Positions 36,594 to 49,684 are shown, numbered from the stretch's first letter. The stretch: DNA of 64,000 nt from Acinetobacter baumannii (GCF_009759685.1 NZ_CP046654.1:2480001-2544000); one strand, 5' to 3'. Program-made: numbers and translations. The notes: generated from the letters alone by a model not told the origin.

Positions 36594-36637
36594 TTGACAT
36601 GACCTATAACTCATCTAAATTAGAGTAATTGCTCTAA
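36594..36637 (+). promoter_or_regulatory. Promoter with an 18-bp palindromic operator
   Basis: A TTGACA -35 (36594-36599), a 16-base spacer and a TAAATT -10 (36616-36621) precede the flavin oxidoreductase gene. A perfect inverted repeat TTAGAG-N6-CTCTAA (36620-36637) overlaps the -10 and start region, the form of a TetR- or MarR-type operator. No regulator gene is adjacent. Confidence 0.5.
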
Positions 36638-36657
36638 AATATTAAAAGAGGTTAACC

Positions 36658-37902
36658 ATGAGCCAGATTGCACAACCAATCACAATTCGAAATACCACAT
36701 TTAAAAACCGGATTATTAAAGGTGCAATGAGTGAGGCACTTGCAAACTATGAAGGCCAGCCGAATGAATTACATTTAGGTTTGTATAGTGCATGGGCCAA
36801 AGGTGGTTTGGGCTGTGCGATTACTGGAAATGTTATGGTCAATGTAGAGGCCAAAAACGAACCTGGGGTAGTGGTGATTGAAACCGAGCGTGACCTAGAG
36901 CGTTTAAAAGAATGGGCAGCAGTCGGTAAACAATATGGGATGGTACAACTTATCCAATTGTCTCACCCTGGTCGTCAGTGTCCAAAGGGCCTAAATAAAG
37001 AAACAGTTGCACCTTCGGCAGTTCCTTTTAGCCCAGCTTTAGCGACTATGTTTGGTACTCCACGTGCTCTTACGCATGAAGAAATTTTGGATATTATTAA
37101 ACGTTTTGCGAACGCTGCTCGTATTTGTGAAAAGGCGGGTTTTGAAGGGGTACAGTTACATGGTGCACATGGCTATTTAATTAGCCAGTTTTTATCACCA
37201 TTAACCAATAAACGTACAGACCAGTGGGGTGGTTCAATCGAAAACCGTACTCGCTTTTTACTAGAAGTTTATAAAGCAGTACGTGAAGCAACTTCTGATA
37301 ATTTTATTATTTCCGTTAAGCTCAACTCTGCCGACTTCCAGCGCGGTGGTATTAGCGAACAAGATGTGATTTCGGTATTTAAAGCAGTTGATGAAGCAGG
37401 GATCGACTTAATTGAAATTTCAGGTGGAACTTACGAAGCACCTGCAATGGCTGGTGCAAAAGCCGATAAACGTAAAGCAAGTACCATTGCACGTGAAGCG
37501 TATTTCTTAGACTTCGCTGAAAAAATCCGTCAGCATGTAAAATGTAAACTTATGGTGACAGGTGGCTTCCGTACAGTAGAAGGCATGAATGCTGCTTTGG
37601 CAAGTGGTGCATGTGATTTTATTGGTATTGCTCGTCCACTTGCAGTTGAAACAGATTTAACAGAACGTTTAATTGCAGGACAAGACGTTCGTTATGCAGT
37701 AAAACCGATTAAAACAGGTTTACCTTTTGTCGATAAAATGGCGATTATGGAAATCATTTGGTATGCAGCACAATTTAAAGCTATTGGGCAGGGTAAAAAG
37801 CCAAATCCTAAACTGTCACCTCTAATTGTGTTTCTAAATTATGCCAAGGGTAATATTAAGGCTGTTGTTCAAGGACGCGTGAATTCACGTAAGTCAGCGT
37901 AA
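36658..37902 (+). CDS. NADH:flavin oxidoreductase, old yellow enzyme family
   Basis: This 414-residue TIM-barrel flavoenzyme has the family motifs NRIIKGAMSEALA, QLSHPGRQ, GFEGVQLHGAHGYLISQFLSPLTNKRTDQWGGS and IENRTRF, and the FMN phosphate site near MVTGGFR...FIGIARPLA. It lacks the FeS and FAD/NADPH domains of the FadH type, and reduces activated alkenes or similar compounds. It stands alone behind its own palindromic operator, as expected for an electrophile-inducible reductase. Substrate unknown. Confidence 0.85.
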   Translation: MSQIAQPITIRNTTFKNRIIKGAMSEALANYEGQPNELHLGLYSAWAKGGLGCAITGNVMVNVEAKNEPGVVVIETERDLERLKEWAAVGKQYGMVQLIQLSHPGRQCPKGLNKETVAPSAVPFSPALATMFGTPRALTHEEILDIIKRFANAARICEKAGFEGVQLHGAHGYLISQFLSPLTNKRTDQWGGSIENRTRFLLEVYKAVREATSDNFIISVKLNSADFQRGGISEQDVISVFKAVDEAGIDLIEISGGTYEAPAMAGAKADKRKASTIAREAYFLDFAEKIRQHVKCKLMVTGGFRTVEGMNAALASGACDFIGIARPLAVETDLTERLIAGQDVRYAVKPIKTGLPFVDKMAIMEIIWYAAQFKAIGQGKKPNPKLSPLIVFLNYAKGNIKAVVQGRVNSRKSA

Positions 37903-37916
37903 AAATTTCTTAAAGT

Positions 37917-37951
37917 AAAGGTACTATTTCTAAGGATGAAATAGTACCTTT
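37917..37951. terminator. Bidirectional terminator between convergent genes
   Basis: A perfect 13-bp stem AAAGGTACTATTT / AAATAGTACCTTT has a nine-base loop between the flavin oxidoreductase and siderophore receptor genes. Confidence 0.75.
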
Positions 37952-37960
37952 ATACTCAAT

Positions 37961-40075
37961 TTAGAACGTATAGCTCATACCTAATTGAACGGTACGTGAT
38001 TCACCCGGATAAGCATATAAATTGAAAGCACTTTCATCATAAACTTTATCAAAAATGTTCTTCACATCTAAGTTAAGACGAAGTTTTGGTGTCGCCTGAT
38101 AATAAGAAACCAAATCTGTAACTGCATAACCTTTCATGATATAGGTACTATTGGCTGTCTGACCTGCACGTTTATCAATATATTTTTGATTGATGCCTAG
38201 ACCTAAGCCTTGTAAAGGGCCATCTTGAAATTCATAGATATTTAAAAGATTAAAACTATTCTTTGGAATATTGGCTAGAGCTGTTCCTTTGTGCAAAGTA
38301 TTGTCTTTAGTTACTTCCGCATCTGTATAAGCATATCCACCAATAATTTTCCAGGCAGGTGTAATTTGACCAGCAATATTTAACTCAATGCCACGGCTAC
38401 GAACTTCGCCAGCAGCGACTTTATAAGCTGAATCAACAGGGTCTAGTGTTAAGACATTTTCTTTATTGGCGTAAAAAATAGCGGAATCAATCGATAACAT
38501 ATTATCAAGTGCTTGCCATTTAAAACCTAACTCGTAAGCCGTACCTTCTTCAGGATCAAAACCTTCTCCGTTACGGCTGGCGCCAGTATTTGGTTTAAAA
38601 GATTTTGCAGCATTGCCATAGAATGAAAGGTCATCACTTGCTTTATAAACTAAGCCTAAACGTGGAATAAATGCATCATGACTGGTATTCCAGTTGGTAG
38701 TATTTGGTAATAGGTTTTTGTAATCGTGCTCGTAATGCTCAAATCGTAAGCCTAAGAGTGCGCTTAAACGCTCATTTAAGTCGATTTGGTCTTGTACGAA
38801 AAGGGCCGTTGTTTTTAAGCTTTCACGGTCATGTGTGGTTACACGATTGAGCTCAGGTAAAGGTTGCCCTAAAACTGGATTATAAATATTAATAGGGTAG
38901 CTACCGATATCTCCGCTTGAGCGAATAATGTATGACTTATAATCATAATTTTCATATTCAAGCCCAGTCACTAAAGTATGGGCTAAACCTAAAAGCTGAA
39001 AATTACCTGTGAGATTAATTTGGGCATCGGTATCTTGCCATTTTAATTCGCGATAATTGTAATTTCGCCCTAATGTTTCTCCATCAGCCTGAATGCCATT
39101 TGCTTCTACTGCATAGCCATGCAATTTGCCATTTAAATATTGCACGCCAGCATTTAGCTTCCAGTCATTCCCAAGGTCATGTTCAACTCGTAATTGAGTC
39201 ATATTGTTATCATTGTAGAGTCGATTGTAGTATTTACCCGTTTCCCATAAATAGGTTTCTGGTGAGCTATTAAAAGATTTCTGTGTTGGATAACGTGTAT
39301 GACCACGGTCGAGTGGATGTTGGTTTCTTAAAATATCGGCTTCAAAAGTAACCTTGGTGGCATCAGTAGCTTGCCATTGAATGACTGGTGCAATTCCATA
39401 ACGTTTAGATTCGACATGGTCACGGTAACTATCCCCACCTTCTGCAATTACATTTAGGCGATAACCAATATTTTCTGCATTTGGGATAGTACCTGTTGTA
39501 TCGACAGTAGTGCGATATAAACCTTCACTACTGAGCTGTGCACCTAAAGTGGTTTGTTGCTCAGACTTTGGTGTTTTAGAAATTAAGTTAAATGTACCAC
39601 CTGGGTCACCACGTCCATATAAGCTAGAAGAGGGGCCACGTAAAACGTCTACACGTTCAATTGTGTTGCTATCCGGCGCATTTGGATAGCCACGGTTAAT
39701 TGGAAACCCGTTTCGATAAAACTCACCACTGGTAAACCCGCGCACGTTAAAACCAGTTAAACCTTGACCACCAAAGTTATTAGCACGAGTCACGCCACCA
39801 GCTAAATCAAGTGCTTCAACTAAGCGAGTTGCACCAATATCTTCAATTACTTTTTGGGTTACCACGCTCACAGATTGCGGGGTATCTTGTAATGCAATTT
39901 CACTACGCGTAGCACTACTGGAACTATCCACTTTATAAGTCTGGTCAGATGCCTGTTGGGCTTTAATTTTGATAGTTGCAAGAGTAGTTGAAGAGTTGTT
40001 CGTGTCTGCAAAAGCAGCTGGAATACAGCATAGTTGTGCAATACTCAGGGAGAGAAGGCGAAGCTTAAGATCCAT
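37961..40075 (-). CDS. TonB-dependent siderophore receptor
   Basis: This 704-residue outer-membrane receptor has a signal peptide (cleavage near AFA), a plug domain (about 60-170: LQDTPQSVSVVTQKVIEDIG, NVRGFTSGEFYRNGFP, IERVDVLRGPSSSLYGRGDPGGTFNLISK) and a siderophore-type beta-barrel ending in a final aromatic strand (QLGMSYTF). It fits the FhuE/FpvA-like class for ferric hydroxamate or mixed siderophores. The ligand cannot be read from sequence. A Fur-box-like AT palindrome lies upstream, and there are no siderophore synthesis genes nearby, so it may take up xenosiderophores. Confidence 0.88.
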   Translation of the reverse strand: MDLKLRLLSLSIAQLCCIPAAFADTNNSSTTLATIKIKAQQASDQTYKVDSSSSATRSEIALQDTPQSVSVVTQKVIEDIGATRLVEALDLAGGVTRANNFGGQGLTGFNVRGFTSGEFYRNGFPINRGYPNAPDSNTIERVDVLRGPSSSLYGRGDPGGTFNLISKTPKSEQQTTLGAQLSSEGLYRTTVDTTGTIPNAENIGYRLNVIAEGGDSYRDHVESKRYGIAPVIQWQATDATKVTFEADILRNQHPLDRGHTRYPTQKSFNSSPETYLWETGKYYNRLYNDNNMTQLRVEHDLGNDWKLNAGVQYLNGKLHGYAVEANGIQADGETLGRNYNYRELKWQDTDAQINLTGNFQLLGLAHTLVTGLEYENYDYKSYIIRSSGDIGSYPINIYNPVLGQPLPELNRVTTHDRESLKTTALFVQDQIDLNERLSALLGLRFEHYEHDYKNLLPNTTNWNTSHDAFIPRLGLVYKASDDLSFYGNAAKSFKPNTGASRNGEGFDPEEGTAYELGFKWQALDNMLSIDSAIFYANKENVLTLDPVDSAYKVAAGEVRSRGIELNIAGQITPAWKIIGGYAYTDAEVTKDNTLHKGTALANIPKNSFNLLNIYEFQDGPLQGLGLGINQKYIDKRAGQTANSTYIMKGYAVTDLVSYYQATPKLRLNLDVKNIFDKVYDESAFNLYAYPGESRTVQLGMSYTF

Positions 40076-40104
40076 TTAAAACCTTTTTGATAATAAATAT
40101 CAGT

Positions 40105-40127
40105 ATAAAAATAAGAATTATTATATT
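40105..40127 (-). promoter_or_regulatory. Possible Fur-type site upstream of the siderophore receptor
   Basis: The AT-rich stretch around AATAAGAATTATTAT resembles the GATAAT/ATTATC half-site pattern of Fur boxes and lies about 30-50 bases before the receptor start. The match is only partial. Confidence 0.35.
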
Positions 40128-40258
40128 GTAAATCTATGTAAAGGGAATACTGGATCAGTGATATATTTGCACAAGTGTATTTTATTTAGAAATAAAGAAA
40201 AATATAAAAAGAATAAGAAGACAGAACTTAGAGAGAAAAATTTTATATGAAGAGAATA

Positions 40259-40334
40259 TGGCGTCCCTACGGGGATTCGAACCCCGGTTACCGCCGTGAA
40301 AGGGCGATGTCCTAGGCCTCTAGACGATAGGGAC
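40259..40334 (-). tRNA. tRNA-Glu (anticodon TTC)
   Basis: On the minus strand, a 76-base cloverleaf starts GTCCCTATCGTCTAGAGG, has the anticodon loop CTTTCAC (anticodon TTC), a T-arm with GGTTCGAATCC, and ends TAGGGACG plus an encoded CCA. It differs little from E. coli tRNA-Glu. It lies just downstream of rnt on the same strand. Confidence 0.95.
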
Positions 40335-40352
40335 GTTGAGGATGGCGGTATC

Positions 40353-41015
40353 TTAAGAAGCCGCCACCAAACTGTCAAGGAGGTAAGGAGACAGTTTGTT
40401 CAAAATATAGCAAAACAGTTCAGCAGTCTTTTGAGTATCGTATAAAGCAGAGTGTGCTTCTTTACCATCAAACTCAATTCCAGCTTGAATACATGCTTTT
40501 GCAAGTACAGTTTGTCCAAACATTACTGCACTTAAAGTGACCGTATCCATCACTGAAAAACTATGGAACGGGTTTTGGTTTTTTGTGCCTGAGCGAGCAA
40601 TGGCCGCTTGTAAAAACCCAAGGTCAAAATGCGCGTTGTGGCCTACGAGTACTGCATGAGTACAATGTTGCTGTTTACGAACTTCATTAACCGATTTAAA
40701 AATGCGACGTAAAGCAGTTCTTTCATCTTCAGCCATTGCAATACGCATTGGGTTGAATGGGTCAATACCAATGAAGTCTAGCGAACGGCGGTCGAGGTTA
40801 GCCCCTTCAAAAGGGTTAATATGTGCATGAAATGCAGGACCAGGGACAAATTGTCCCTGCGCATCATACACAATCGGAATGCATGCGATTTCTAGCAATG
40901 CATCTGTCTGGGCATTAAAACCTGCCGTTTCAACATCGACAACAACAGGTAAGAAGCCACGAAAACGTTGGCCAATGACCGGGACAGAGTTTTCTTGTGT
41001 CACACTTTTCTCCAT
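40353..41015 (-). CDS. rnt: Ribonuclease T
   Basis: This 220-residue DEDDh exonuclease has [34 protein letters not shown] and the closing His-Asp motif [14 protein letters not shown]. RNase T trims the 3' ends of tRNA and other stable RNAs. It overlaps the end of pyrC by 16 bases, and a tRNA gene follows directly. Confidence 0.95.
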   Translation of the reverse strand: MEKSVTQENSVPVIGQRFRGFLPVVVDVETAGFNAQTDALLEIACIPIVYDAQGQFVPGPAFHAHINPFEGANLDRRSLDFIGIDPFNPMRIAMAEDERTALRRIFKSVNEVRKQQHCTHAVLVGHNAHFDLGFLQAAIARSGTKNQNPFHSFSVMDTVTLSAVMFGQTVLAKACIQAGIEFDGKEAHSALYDTQKTAELFCYILNKLSPYLLDSLVAAS

Positions 41016-42034
41016 TGCAGCGTTTTCCCGGCATGCAGCGGGATGATTTTTTGATTATTTAAATAATCAAAAGATTCTGGAACGAGGTTATCTTCTTTAA
41101 CCAAAGTAATGGTAGAAGTATTACGTGGTAGACCGTAGAAGTCCGCACCAAAATGGCTAGCAAAACCTTCTAGACGCTCTAATTTACCGACTTGGTCAAA
41201 TGCTTGTGCATAAAGCTCAATTGCATTTGGTGCACTATAGCAGCCTGCACATCCACAAGCATTCTCTTTTGCATTTTGTGCATGAGGAGCGCTGTCTGTA
41301 CCTAAGAAAAATTTAGGATTACCGCTTGTCGCTACTTCAAGTAAAGTCGTTTGATGCGTTTGGCGTTTTAAAATTGGTAAACAGTAGAAGTGCGGTTTAA
41401 TACCACCGACCAACATATCATTACGGTTAAATAATAAATGTTGTGGAGTGATTGTTGCCGCCACATTACGGTCTTGTTCTAAAACAAAGTGTGCTGCATC
41501 ACTAGTAGTGATGTGCTCAAGCACAACTTTAAGTTTCGGGAACTGTTTCAATAGAGGTGATAATACCTCATCTAGGAAGCGTTTTTCACGATCAAAAATA
41601 TCTACATGATTGTGAGTTACTTCACCATGAAGCAATAACGGAACTTGATGCTCTTCTAATTGCTCAATGACTGCATAAACTTTACGAATATCACTCACAC
41701 CATTATCGGAGTTTGTGGTCGCACCAGCAGGATAAAGCTTAATCGCATTTACATGTTCTGATTCTTTAATTTTACGAACTTCATCTGGTGAAGTGTGGTC
41801 AGTAAAATAAAGCACCATACGAGGGTCAAAATTATTGCCTTCCGGAACATGAGCAAGAATGCGTTCGCGATAAGCTAAAGCTTCTTCTACTGTTTTTACA
41901 GGCGGAACAAGGTTAGGCATACAAATCGCGCGGGCGAATTGTTTAGCCAAATCTGGAACAGTACGTTTTAATGCTAAACCATCACGTAAATGTGCATGCC
42001 AATCATCTGGCTGGAGCAGGGTAATAGAGTTCAA
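41000..42034 (-). CDS. pyrC: Dihydroorotase, class II
   Basis: This 344-residue zinc amidohydrolase has the metal-binding [10 protein letters not shown] near the start, [12 protein letters not shown] with the carboxylated Lys, LLHGEVTH, and HITTSDA. It forms dihydroorotate from carbamoyl-aspartate in pyrimidine synthesis. The length fits the E. coli type. It overlaps rnt. Confidence 0.96.
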   Translation of the reverse strand: MNSITLLQPDDWHAHLRDGLALKRTVPDLAKQFARAICMPNLVPPVKTVEEALAYRERILAHVPEGNNFDPRMVLYFTDHTSPDEVRKIKESEHVNAIKLYPAGATTNSDNGVSDIRKVYAVIEQLEEHQVPLLLHGEVTHNHVDIFDREKRFLDEVLSPLLKQFPKLKVVLEHITTSDAAHFVLEQDRNVAATITPQHLLFNRNDMLVGGIKPHFYCLPILKRQTHQTTLLEVATSGNPKFFLGTDSAPHAQNAKENACGCAGCYSAPNAIELYAQAFDQVGKLERLEGFASHFGADFYGLPRNTSTITLVKEDNLVPESFDYLNNQKIIPLHAGKTLQWRKV

Positions 42035-42183
42035 GGCAGTTCAAACTTCGAAATAAAACAAATGATAATCGATAAAGTGTGAAAATGGTAACGAGAATTA
42101 CGGACAAGTGGCAAAATAAAGCGCAGGGAGCTTTAAAAAATAATGTTATATTTTGTTAATGCAGAATATGTAGGAATCGACTA

Positions 42184-43446
42184 GTGGCGAATAGGGGAAA
42201 TGTACATCAATTACTCAAATCTAAAGAAGAAATCGAGTATTTGGTCACTCTACATACCCATCGTTATGCCAATATGCCTTTGCCCAAACAACTGGAAAAA
42301 AAATTCTGGTGTTTAAATCTTGATCGAACTAGACAGAACATCTCAAAGTTTCTAGCAAGTGGTGTACTCACTTATTTAATTTTTATTTTACTGGCCCTGC
42401 CGACCGACTATTTAGTGATTGGGGTACCTTATATTACTTTGGATTTTATTCATTGCTTACTTAGTGCAATGAATATTGCACTTGCCCTGTTATTGTTCTG
42501 GGTTTTTGCCAAATTTACAAAACTCTCCGAACACTTTTATTTAGCTGCATGTGGTATTGTATTTTTAACCATTATTATTAATGCGATGTTATTGCTTAGT
42601 GTCGGAAATATGGCGCTTAAGAACCAGTCTATGTTGCTTCTTTCATTTTTATATATGCTCGGGTTCATATTAAGCGGTATTAAACCTTTGCATATGCTCT
42701 GTGTTGGTTTATTGGCAGCATTTTTAGTTTTTGCTTTTCTTATTTTGTTAGATGTAAATTGTGATTATATTGCGCTGGGCCGTGCTTTGTTCGGTAGTTG
42801 TATTTTAGGTTTCTCGATTAGCAGTATGCTCATCTCAAGAGAAAGAAGTCTTTTTTTAAATAACCAGCTTGCTGAAATTAATGAACAGATCTTACGGATT
42901 GAAGCGTCGGAGTTATTGCATTTAAGCCAGCAGGATGCCCTGACTCAAATTTCGAATCGACGTACATTTGATGAGATGTTTGATTTTTTCTACTACCGAG
43001 CAAATCAAGAGAAGCGTCCTTTAGCTGTTTTATTTATTGATATTGATTTTTTTAAAAACTATAACGATTTTTACGGGCACCAGATGGGAGATAAAGTCAT
43101 CTCTAGCATTGCCGCAGCAATTAAAAACTCAATTCGTCATGTCGACTTTGTTGCGCGTTATGGGGGCGAGGAGTTCGTTGTACTATTACCTGAAACACCT
43201 GCACAGGGTGCTTATTCAGTGGCTGCAAATATCTATAAAGCCATTGAGCGGCAAGCGATTCCTCATGCAGCTTCTTTAGTGTCGAAGTATGTCACTATCA
43301 GTTTAGGGTTTACCGTATATACGGGTGGGCTAAAGATGGGACAAGATAGGCTTATTCATGCGGCAGATCAGGCTTTATACCGGGCAAAACAGCTTGGCCG
43401 TAATCAAATTTATTATCAGCCATTACAAGTCGCCGAAATTGCCTAA
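42184..43446 (+). CDS. Membrane-bound diguanylate cyclase (GGDEF)
   Basis: This 420-residue protein has about six membrane segments (residues 58-225), a short coiled linker, and a C-terminal GGDEF domain (about 250-412) with the active motif RYGGEEFVVLLPE near 325. The substrate loop FIDIDFFKNYNDFYGHQMGDKV is intact, so it should make cyclic di-GMP. No EAL domain and no recognised sensor domain other than the membrane part are seen. The start is GTG 42184. Confidence 0.88.
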   Translation: MANRGNVHQLLKSKEEIEYLVTLHTHRYANMPLPKQLEKKFWCLNLDRTRQNISKFLASGVLTYLIFILLALPTDYLVIGVPYITLDFIHCLLSAMNIALALLLFWVFAKFTKLSEHFYLAACGIVFLTIIINAMLLLSVGNMALKNQSMLLLSFLYMLGFILSGIKPLHMLCVGLLAAFLVFAFLILLDVNCDYIALGRALFGSCILGFSISSMLISRERSLFLNNQLAEINEQILRIEASELLHLSQQDALTQISNRRTFDEMFDFFYYRANQEKRPLAVLFIDIDFFKNYNDFYGHQMGDKVISSIAAAIKNSIRHVDFVARYGGEEFVVLLPETPAQGAYSVAANIYKAIERQAIPHAASLVSKYVTISLGFTVYTGGLKMGQDRLIHAADQALYRAKQLGRNQIYYQPLQVAEIA

Positions 43447-43462
43447 CTTAATTTTAAATATA

Positions 43463-43492
43463 AAAAAGCCACCTATTGAGGTGGCTTTTTTG
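43463..43492. terminator. Bidirectional terminator
   Basis: The stem AAAAAAGCCACCT / AGGTGGCTTTTTT lies between the convergent GGDEF and argG genes. Confidence 0.85.
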
Positions 43493-43505
43493 ACGTTATA
43501 AGAAA

Positions 43506-44864
<1,359 letters not shown>

Positions 44865-45036
44865 TTATGAAAAAGACCCCGTTGAGGCGGTCTCGAGAAT
44901 TCTGAATGGCGGCTATTGTAGCACTATTCATGGTGCTTTTTTTGGCAAAAAAAGCATTAATTCACTTGTTGTGATGGCTATTTATTATTTAAAGAATAAT
45001 ATGGGATTATCTGCTTCATTTATAGATTGACCATAA

Positions 45037-47160
<2,124 letters not shown>

Positions 47161-47245
47161 AATTGATGAAACAATATGCACTTGAACACAAAGCGATGAT
47201 TTTTTTCTTGAATAAAATGAATAAGCTTTGTATTCTTACGCACAT

Positions 47246-47335
47246 GGAAGCGTGGCAGAGCGGTTTAATGCACCGGTCTTGAAAACCGACGAGGGTGTGA
47301 GTCCTCCGTGAGTTCGAATCTCACCGCTTCCGCCA
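47246..47335 (+). tRNA. tRNA-Ser (anticodon TGA)
   Basis: This 90-base class II tRNA starts GGAAGCGTGGCAGAGCGG, has anticodon loop TCTTGAAAA (TGA), a long variable arm (GAGGGTGTGAGTCCTC), T-arm GTTCGAATC and an encoded CCA. An integrase gene lies 168 bases downstream, so its 3' end is the likely attachment site of the island that follows. Confidence 0.95.
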
Positions 47336-47454
47336 AATTCAAATTTCTGACACTGTTTAACGCTGTATAAGTATATGATTTATAAGGTTAAAGTTGGAAA
47401 TAAGTGATACTACAAGCCATGACACAGTACGTCAATTGGCAGTTATAAAGTAGT

Positions 47455-47492
47455 AAAAAATGCAGTAAGATTCGCTCTTACTGCATTTTTTT
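47455..47492 (+). terminator. Strong terminator between tRNA-Ser and integrase
   Basis: The stem AAAAAATGCAGTAAGA / TCTTACTGCATTTTTTT encloses a loop TTCGC. It ends 12 bases before the integrase start and would stop read-through from the tRNA. Confidence 0.8.
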
Positions 47493-47503
47493 ATGTCTGG
47501 ATT

Positions 47504-48712
47504 ATGACGACCCGTGGAATAAACAAGCTTAGTGCTTTGCAAGTTAAAAAAGCTAAACCTGATCCTAATAAGATGTATAAGTTGTCAGATGGAGGCAACC
47601 TGTATTTGCGTATTGACCAGAGTGGTAGCAAATACTGGATATTCAATTATACACGCCCGTTTTTGGGCAAACGTAATGATTTATCTTTGGGTACTTATCC
47701 AGAAGTTTCGCTAGAAGATGCTCGTACCATTCGGGATAAATATAAGAAGCTCATTAAGCAGGGTATCGACCCAGCGATGGAGCGGATTGAAACCAAGTCA
47801 CAAAAGCAGAAAGAAGCTGAAAATACCTTCCGTGTTATTGCTGAGCTATGGTTGCATAAACGCGAACTTGAACAAAAACAGGATGAAGAAACAATCCGTC
47901 GTTTAAATCACGATGTTTACCCTTATATTAGCGAATTAACTTTTCCTCAGCTTACTTTGGAAATACTTGAGACTAAAGTCTTCAAACGCATTGTAGAACG
48001 TGGTGCTTTGTCTGTTGCCAAACGTCTTAAATCTGATCTCAATCAAATATTTAAATCGGCCCGTAAGAAAAAGCTGATTCAATACAATCCTATTGAAGAT
48101 ATTGAACTGCCAAAACCACAGGCAGGGAATTTTCCAGCAGTAACAGAGGAGCAAGACTTGGCTCCTATGCTAAACAAAATTTGGAACTACTCCAAACTCT
48201 ATCCTCGTTGTTTGCTGACAACACAGGTTGCGTTAAAAATCTCTGTATTGACCTTCCAGCGACCGGGTGAGATACGAATGCTGAAAAAGGAATTTTACTA
48301 TCGTGAGGAGCGTTGTTTTAAATTTACTGCTAGCAAAACCAAACAGCTTCATATTGTGCCCTTATCAGATCAAGCCTTTGATCTGATAGAGTCAATCATT
48401 GATTTGCATCCTTACAGTGAATATATCTTTGTAGGGCGGGATGGTAAAACAGTCATTTCAGACAATACAATCAATTCGGCTTTAAAGCGTTTAGGCTACG
48501 GCGGTGAGCAGACAGCACATGGTTTCAGGGCAACTGCACGTACTATGCTGGATGAGATTTTAGAGCAACGTGTAGATTTCATTGAGCATCAATTAGCTCA
48601 TAAGGTTAAGGATAACAATGGTACAGCCTACAATCGAACCAAGTTCTTGAATAACCGTCGTGAGATGATGCAGGAGTGGGCAGATTATTTAGAGTCATTG
48701 CTTTCAGATTGA
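47504..48712 (+). CDS. int: Island tyrosine integrase, P4 type
   Basis: This 402-residue integrase has the N-terminal DUF4102 domain (INKLSALQVKKAKPDPNKMYKLSDGGNLYLRI, LGTYPEVSLEDAR), a core-binding domain (about 110-200) and a catalytic domain with Arg in TFQRPGEIRML, His-x-x-Arg in HGFRATARTML, His in EHQLAHKV and Tyr in TAYNRTKFL. P4-type integrases insert islands into tRNA 3' ends, as here at tRNA-Ser. It reads away from the tRNA gene. Confidence 0.93.
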   Translation: MTTRGINKLSALQVKKAKPDPNKMYKLSDGGNLYLRIDQSGSKYWIFNYTRPFLGKRNDLSLGTYPEVSLEDARTIRDKYKKLIKQGIDPAMERIETKSQKQKEAENTFRVIAELWLHKRELEQKQDEETIRRLNHDVYPYISELTFPQLTLEILETKVFKRIVERGALSVAKRLKSDLNQIFKSARKKKLIQYNPIEDIELPKPQAGNFPAVTEEQDLAPMLNKIWNYSKLYPRCLLTTQVALKISVLTFQRPGEIRMLKKEFYYREERCFKFTASKTKQLHIVPLSDQAFDLIESIIDLHPYSEYIFVGRDGKTVISDNTINSALKRLGYGGEQTAHGFRATARTMLDEILEQRVDFIEHQLAHKVKDNNGTAYNRTKFLNNRREMMQEWADYLESLLSD

Positions 48713-48765
48713 ATGGTATGCTTTTCGACTTAACTTGGTAGTAAGACATTATAGAGAAGCCTAAT

Positions 48766-48796
48766 AAAGCCAATTTGTTTCAAATTGGCTTTATTT
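48766..48796 (+). terminator. Terminator after island integrase
   Basis: The stem AAAGCCAATTTG / CAAATTGGCTTT has a three-base loop and a TATTTATTT tail. Confidence 0.7.
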
Positions 48797-48893
48797 ATTT
48801 AGGAAACCATCGAGTGACTTTAGATTTCTATATGTTTCATATTAGATCTATCCTACTGAATAGGGTGTAAAATAAACTTTACATTATCTTTTT

Positions 48894-48922
48894 TTAGGAT
48901 TATTATTATCCTAATTTAGGAT
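48894..48922. promoter_or_regulatory. Triple TTAGGAT operator-like site
   Basis: TTAGGAT and its complement ATCCTAA form a perfect inverted repeat with a seven-base spacer (48894-48914), and a third TTAGGAT follows at 48916-48922. The cluster ends 15 bases before the next start codon, which suggests repressor binding, perhaps by an island regulator. Confidence 0.5.
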
Positions 48923-48937
48923 AAATTGGATTTTGAA

Positions 48938-49291
48938 ATGATTGTTCCTGTTGAACGAGTTGCTTATTTATTGGCACTTATGTTGAAAAGAAGTAATAAA
49001 ACAAAAGGACGTATAAGTGAAAAAACGTTAAGAATAATATCTGGAAGGCAGCGTCTTAGAGGAGCTTTTTACATTTCCCTTTATGAGAATCTGGCAAGTT
49101 TAGGCTTGGAAATAATTGAACTGGATAGAGGTGGTTTTGCTCTTTTTTATAGATCAATCTTGGAGGGAGTTCCTGTTTTAAGAGCTAAGGATCTGATACC
49201 TAGAGAAGAGAGAGCGTCATTATCATTAGAGGACATTATTAAGGAGTTTGATGATGAGGCTGATGATGTTAATGTTGATGTAGAAGAGTGA
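48938..49291 (+). CDS. Hypothetical island protein
   Basis: This 117-residue protein has a basic helical first half (RVAYLLALMLKRSNKTKGRISEKTLRIISGRQRLRGAFYISLYENL) that could fold as a DNA-binding helix bundle. An acidic tail ends EFDDEADDVNVDVEE. I recognise no family. The triple TTAGGAT site just upstream makes an autoregulator a fair guess. The frame opens at TTG 48926, but ATG 48938 is preferred. Confidence 0.55.
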   Translation: MIVPVERVAYLLALMLKRSNKTKGRISEKTLRIISGRQRLRGAFYISLYENLASLGLEIIELDRGGFALFYRSILEGVPVLRAKDLIPREERASLSLEDIIKEFDDEADDVNVDVEE

Positions 49292-49363
49292 AGTGAACCT
49301 ATTTTTAATTTAGATACATTAAAAACTTTTCATGCGAAATGCCGTGGTTCAATGTACCATTTC

Positions 49364-49394
49364 AAAAAACAGCCTGTCATAGACAGGCTGTTTT
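49364..49394. terminator. Bidirectional terminator
   Basis: A perfect stem CAGCCTGTC / GACAGGCTG with loop ATA has A6 before and T4 after. It lies between the convergent hypothetical and alpA genes. Confidence 0.8.
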
Positions 49395-49397
49395 ACT

Positions 49398-49664
49398 TTA
49401 TGCTGCTTTAGGACTTTTCGATTCAAGCCAAGCTTTGATTTGGCTTTCAGTCCAAGTGGGCATACTTGCTGTTAAATAAATGGGTTTAGGGAAGTCACCA
49501 CGGCGAATCATTTTCCAAAAAGTTGACTCTGCAATATTCAATAAGCCCTTACTCGCAGGTTTATGAGACAGACGACGTCTACGGCCACTACGATCTACAT
49601 AATCTTTCGCTGCACGTTCGGGATAATTCACAAGATCCTTTACTCGATAGCGCGCTTCTAACAT
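49398..49664 (-). CDS. alpA: AlpA-family transcriptional regulator / excisionase-like protein
   Basis: This 88-residue protein has the MerR-like helix-turn-helix of AlpA: GLLNIAESTFWKMIRRGDFPKPIYLTASMPTWTESQIKAWLESK. AlpA proteins act as activators or excisionases of P4-like elements and phage satellites. A basic RSGRRRRL stretch comes before the domain. It lies 20 bases after the PrtN-family gene on the same strand, so the two form one operon. Confidence 0.85.
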   Translation of the reverse strand: MLEARYRVKDLVNYPERAAKDYVDRSGRRRRLSHKPASKGLLNIAESTFWKMIRRGDFPKPIYLTASMPTWTESQIKAWLESKSPKAA

Positions 49665-49684
49665 TTTCTTTTTCCTATAGTTTC

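Noticed and set aside
40121..40378. Open reading frame of 85 codons on the minus strand
   Set aside because: It reads through tRNA-Glu and the end of rnt, so it is not a gene.
44872..44943. Possible attenuator or terminator in the argG-fadH gap
   Set aside because: Two weak hairpins are present, but the T-run is on the strand opposite argG transcription and no leader peptide is clear.
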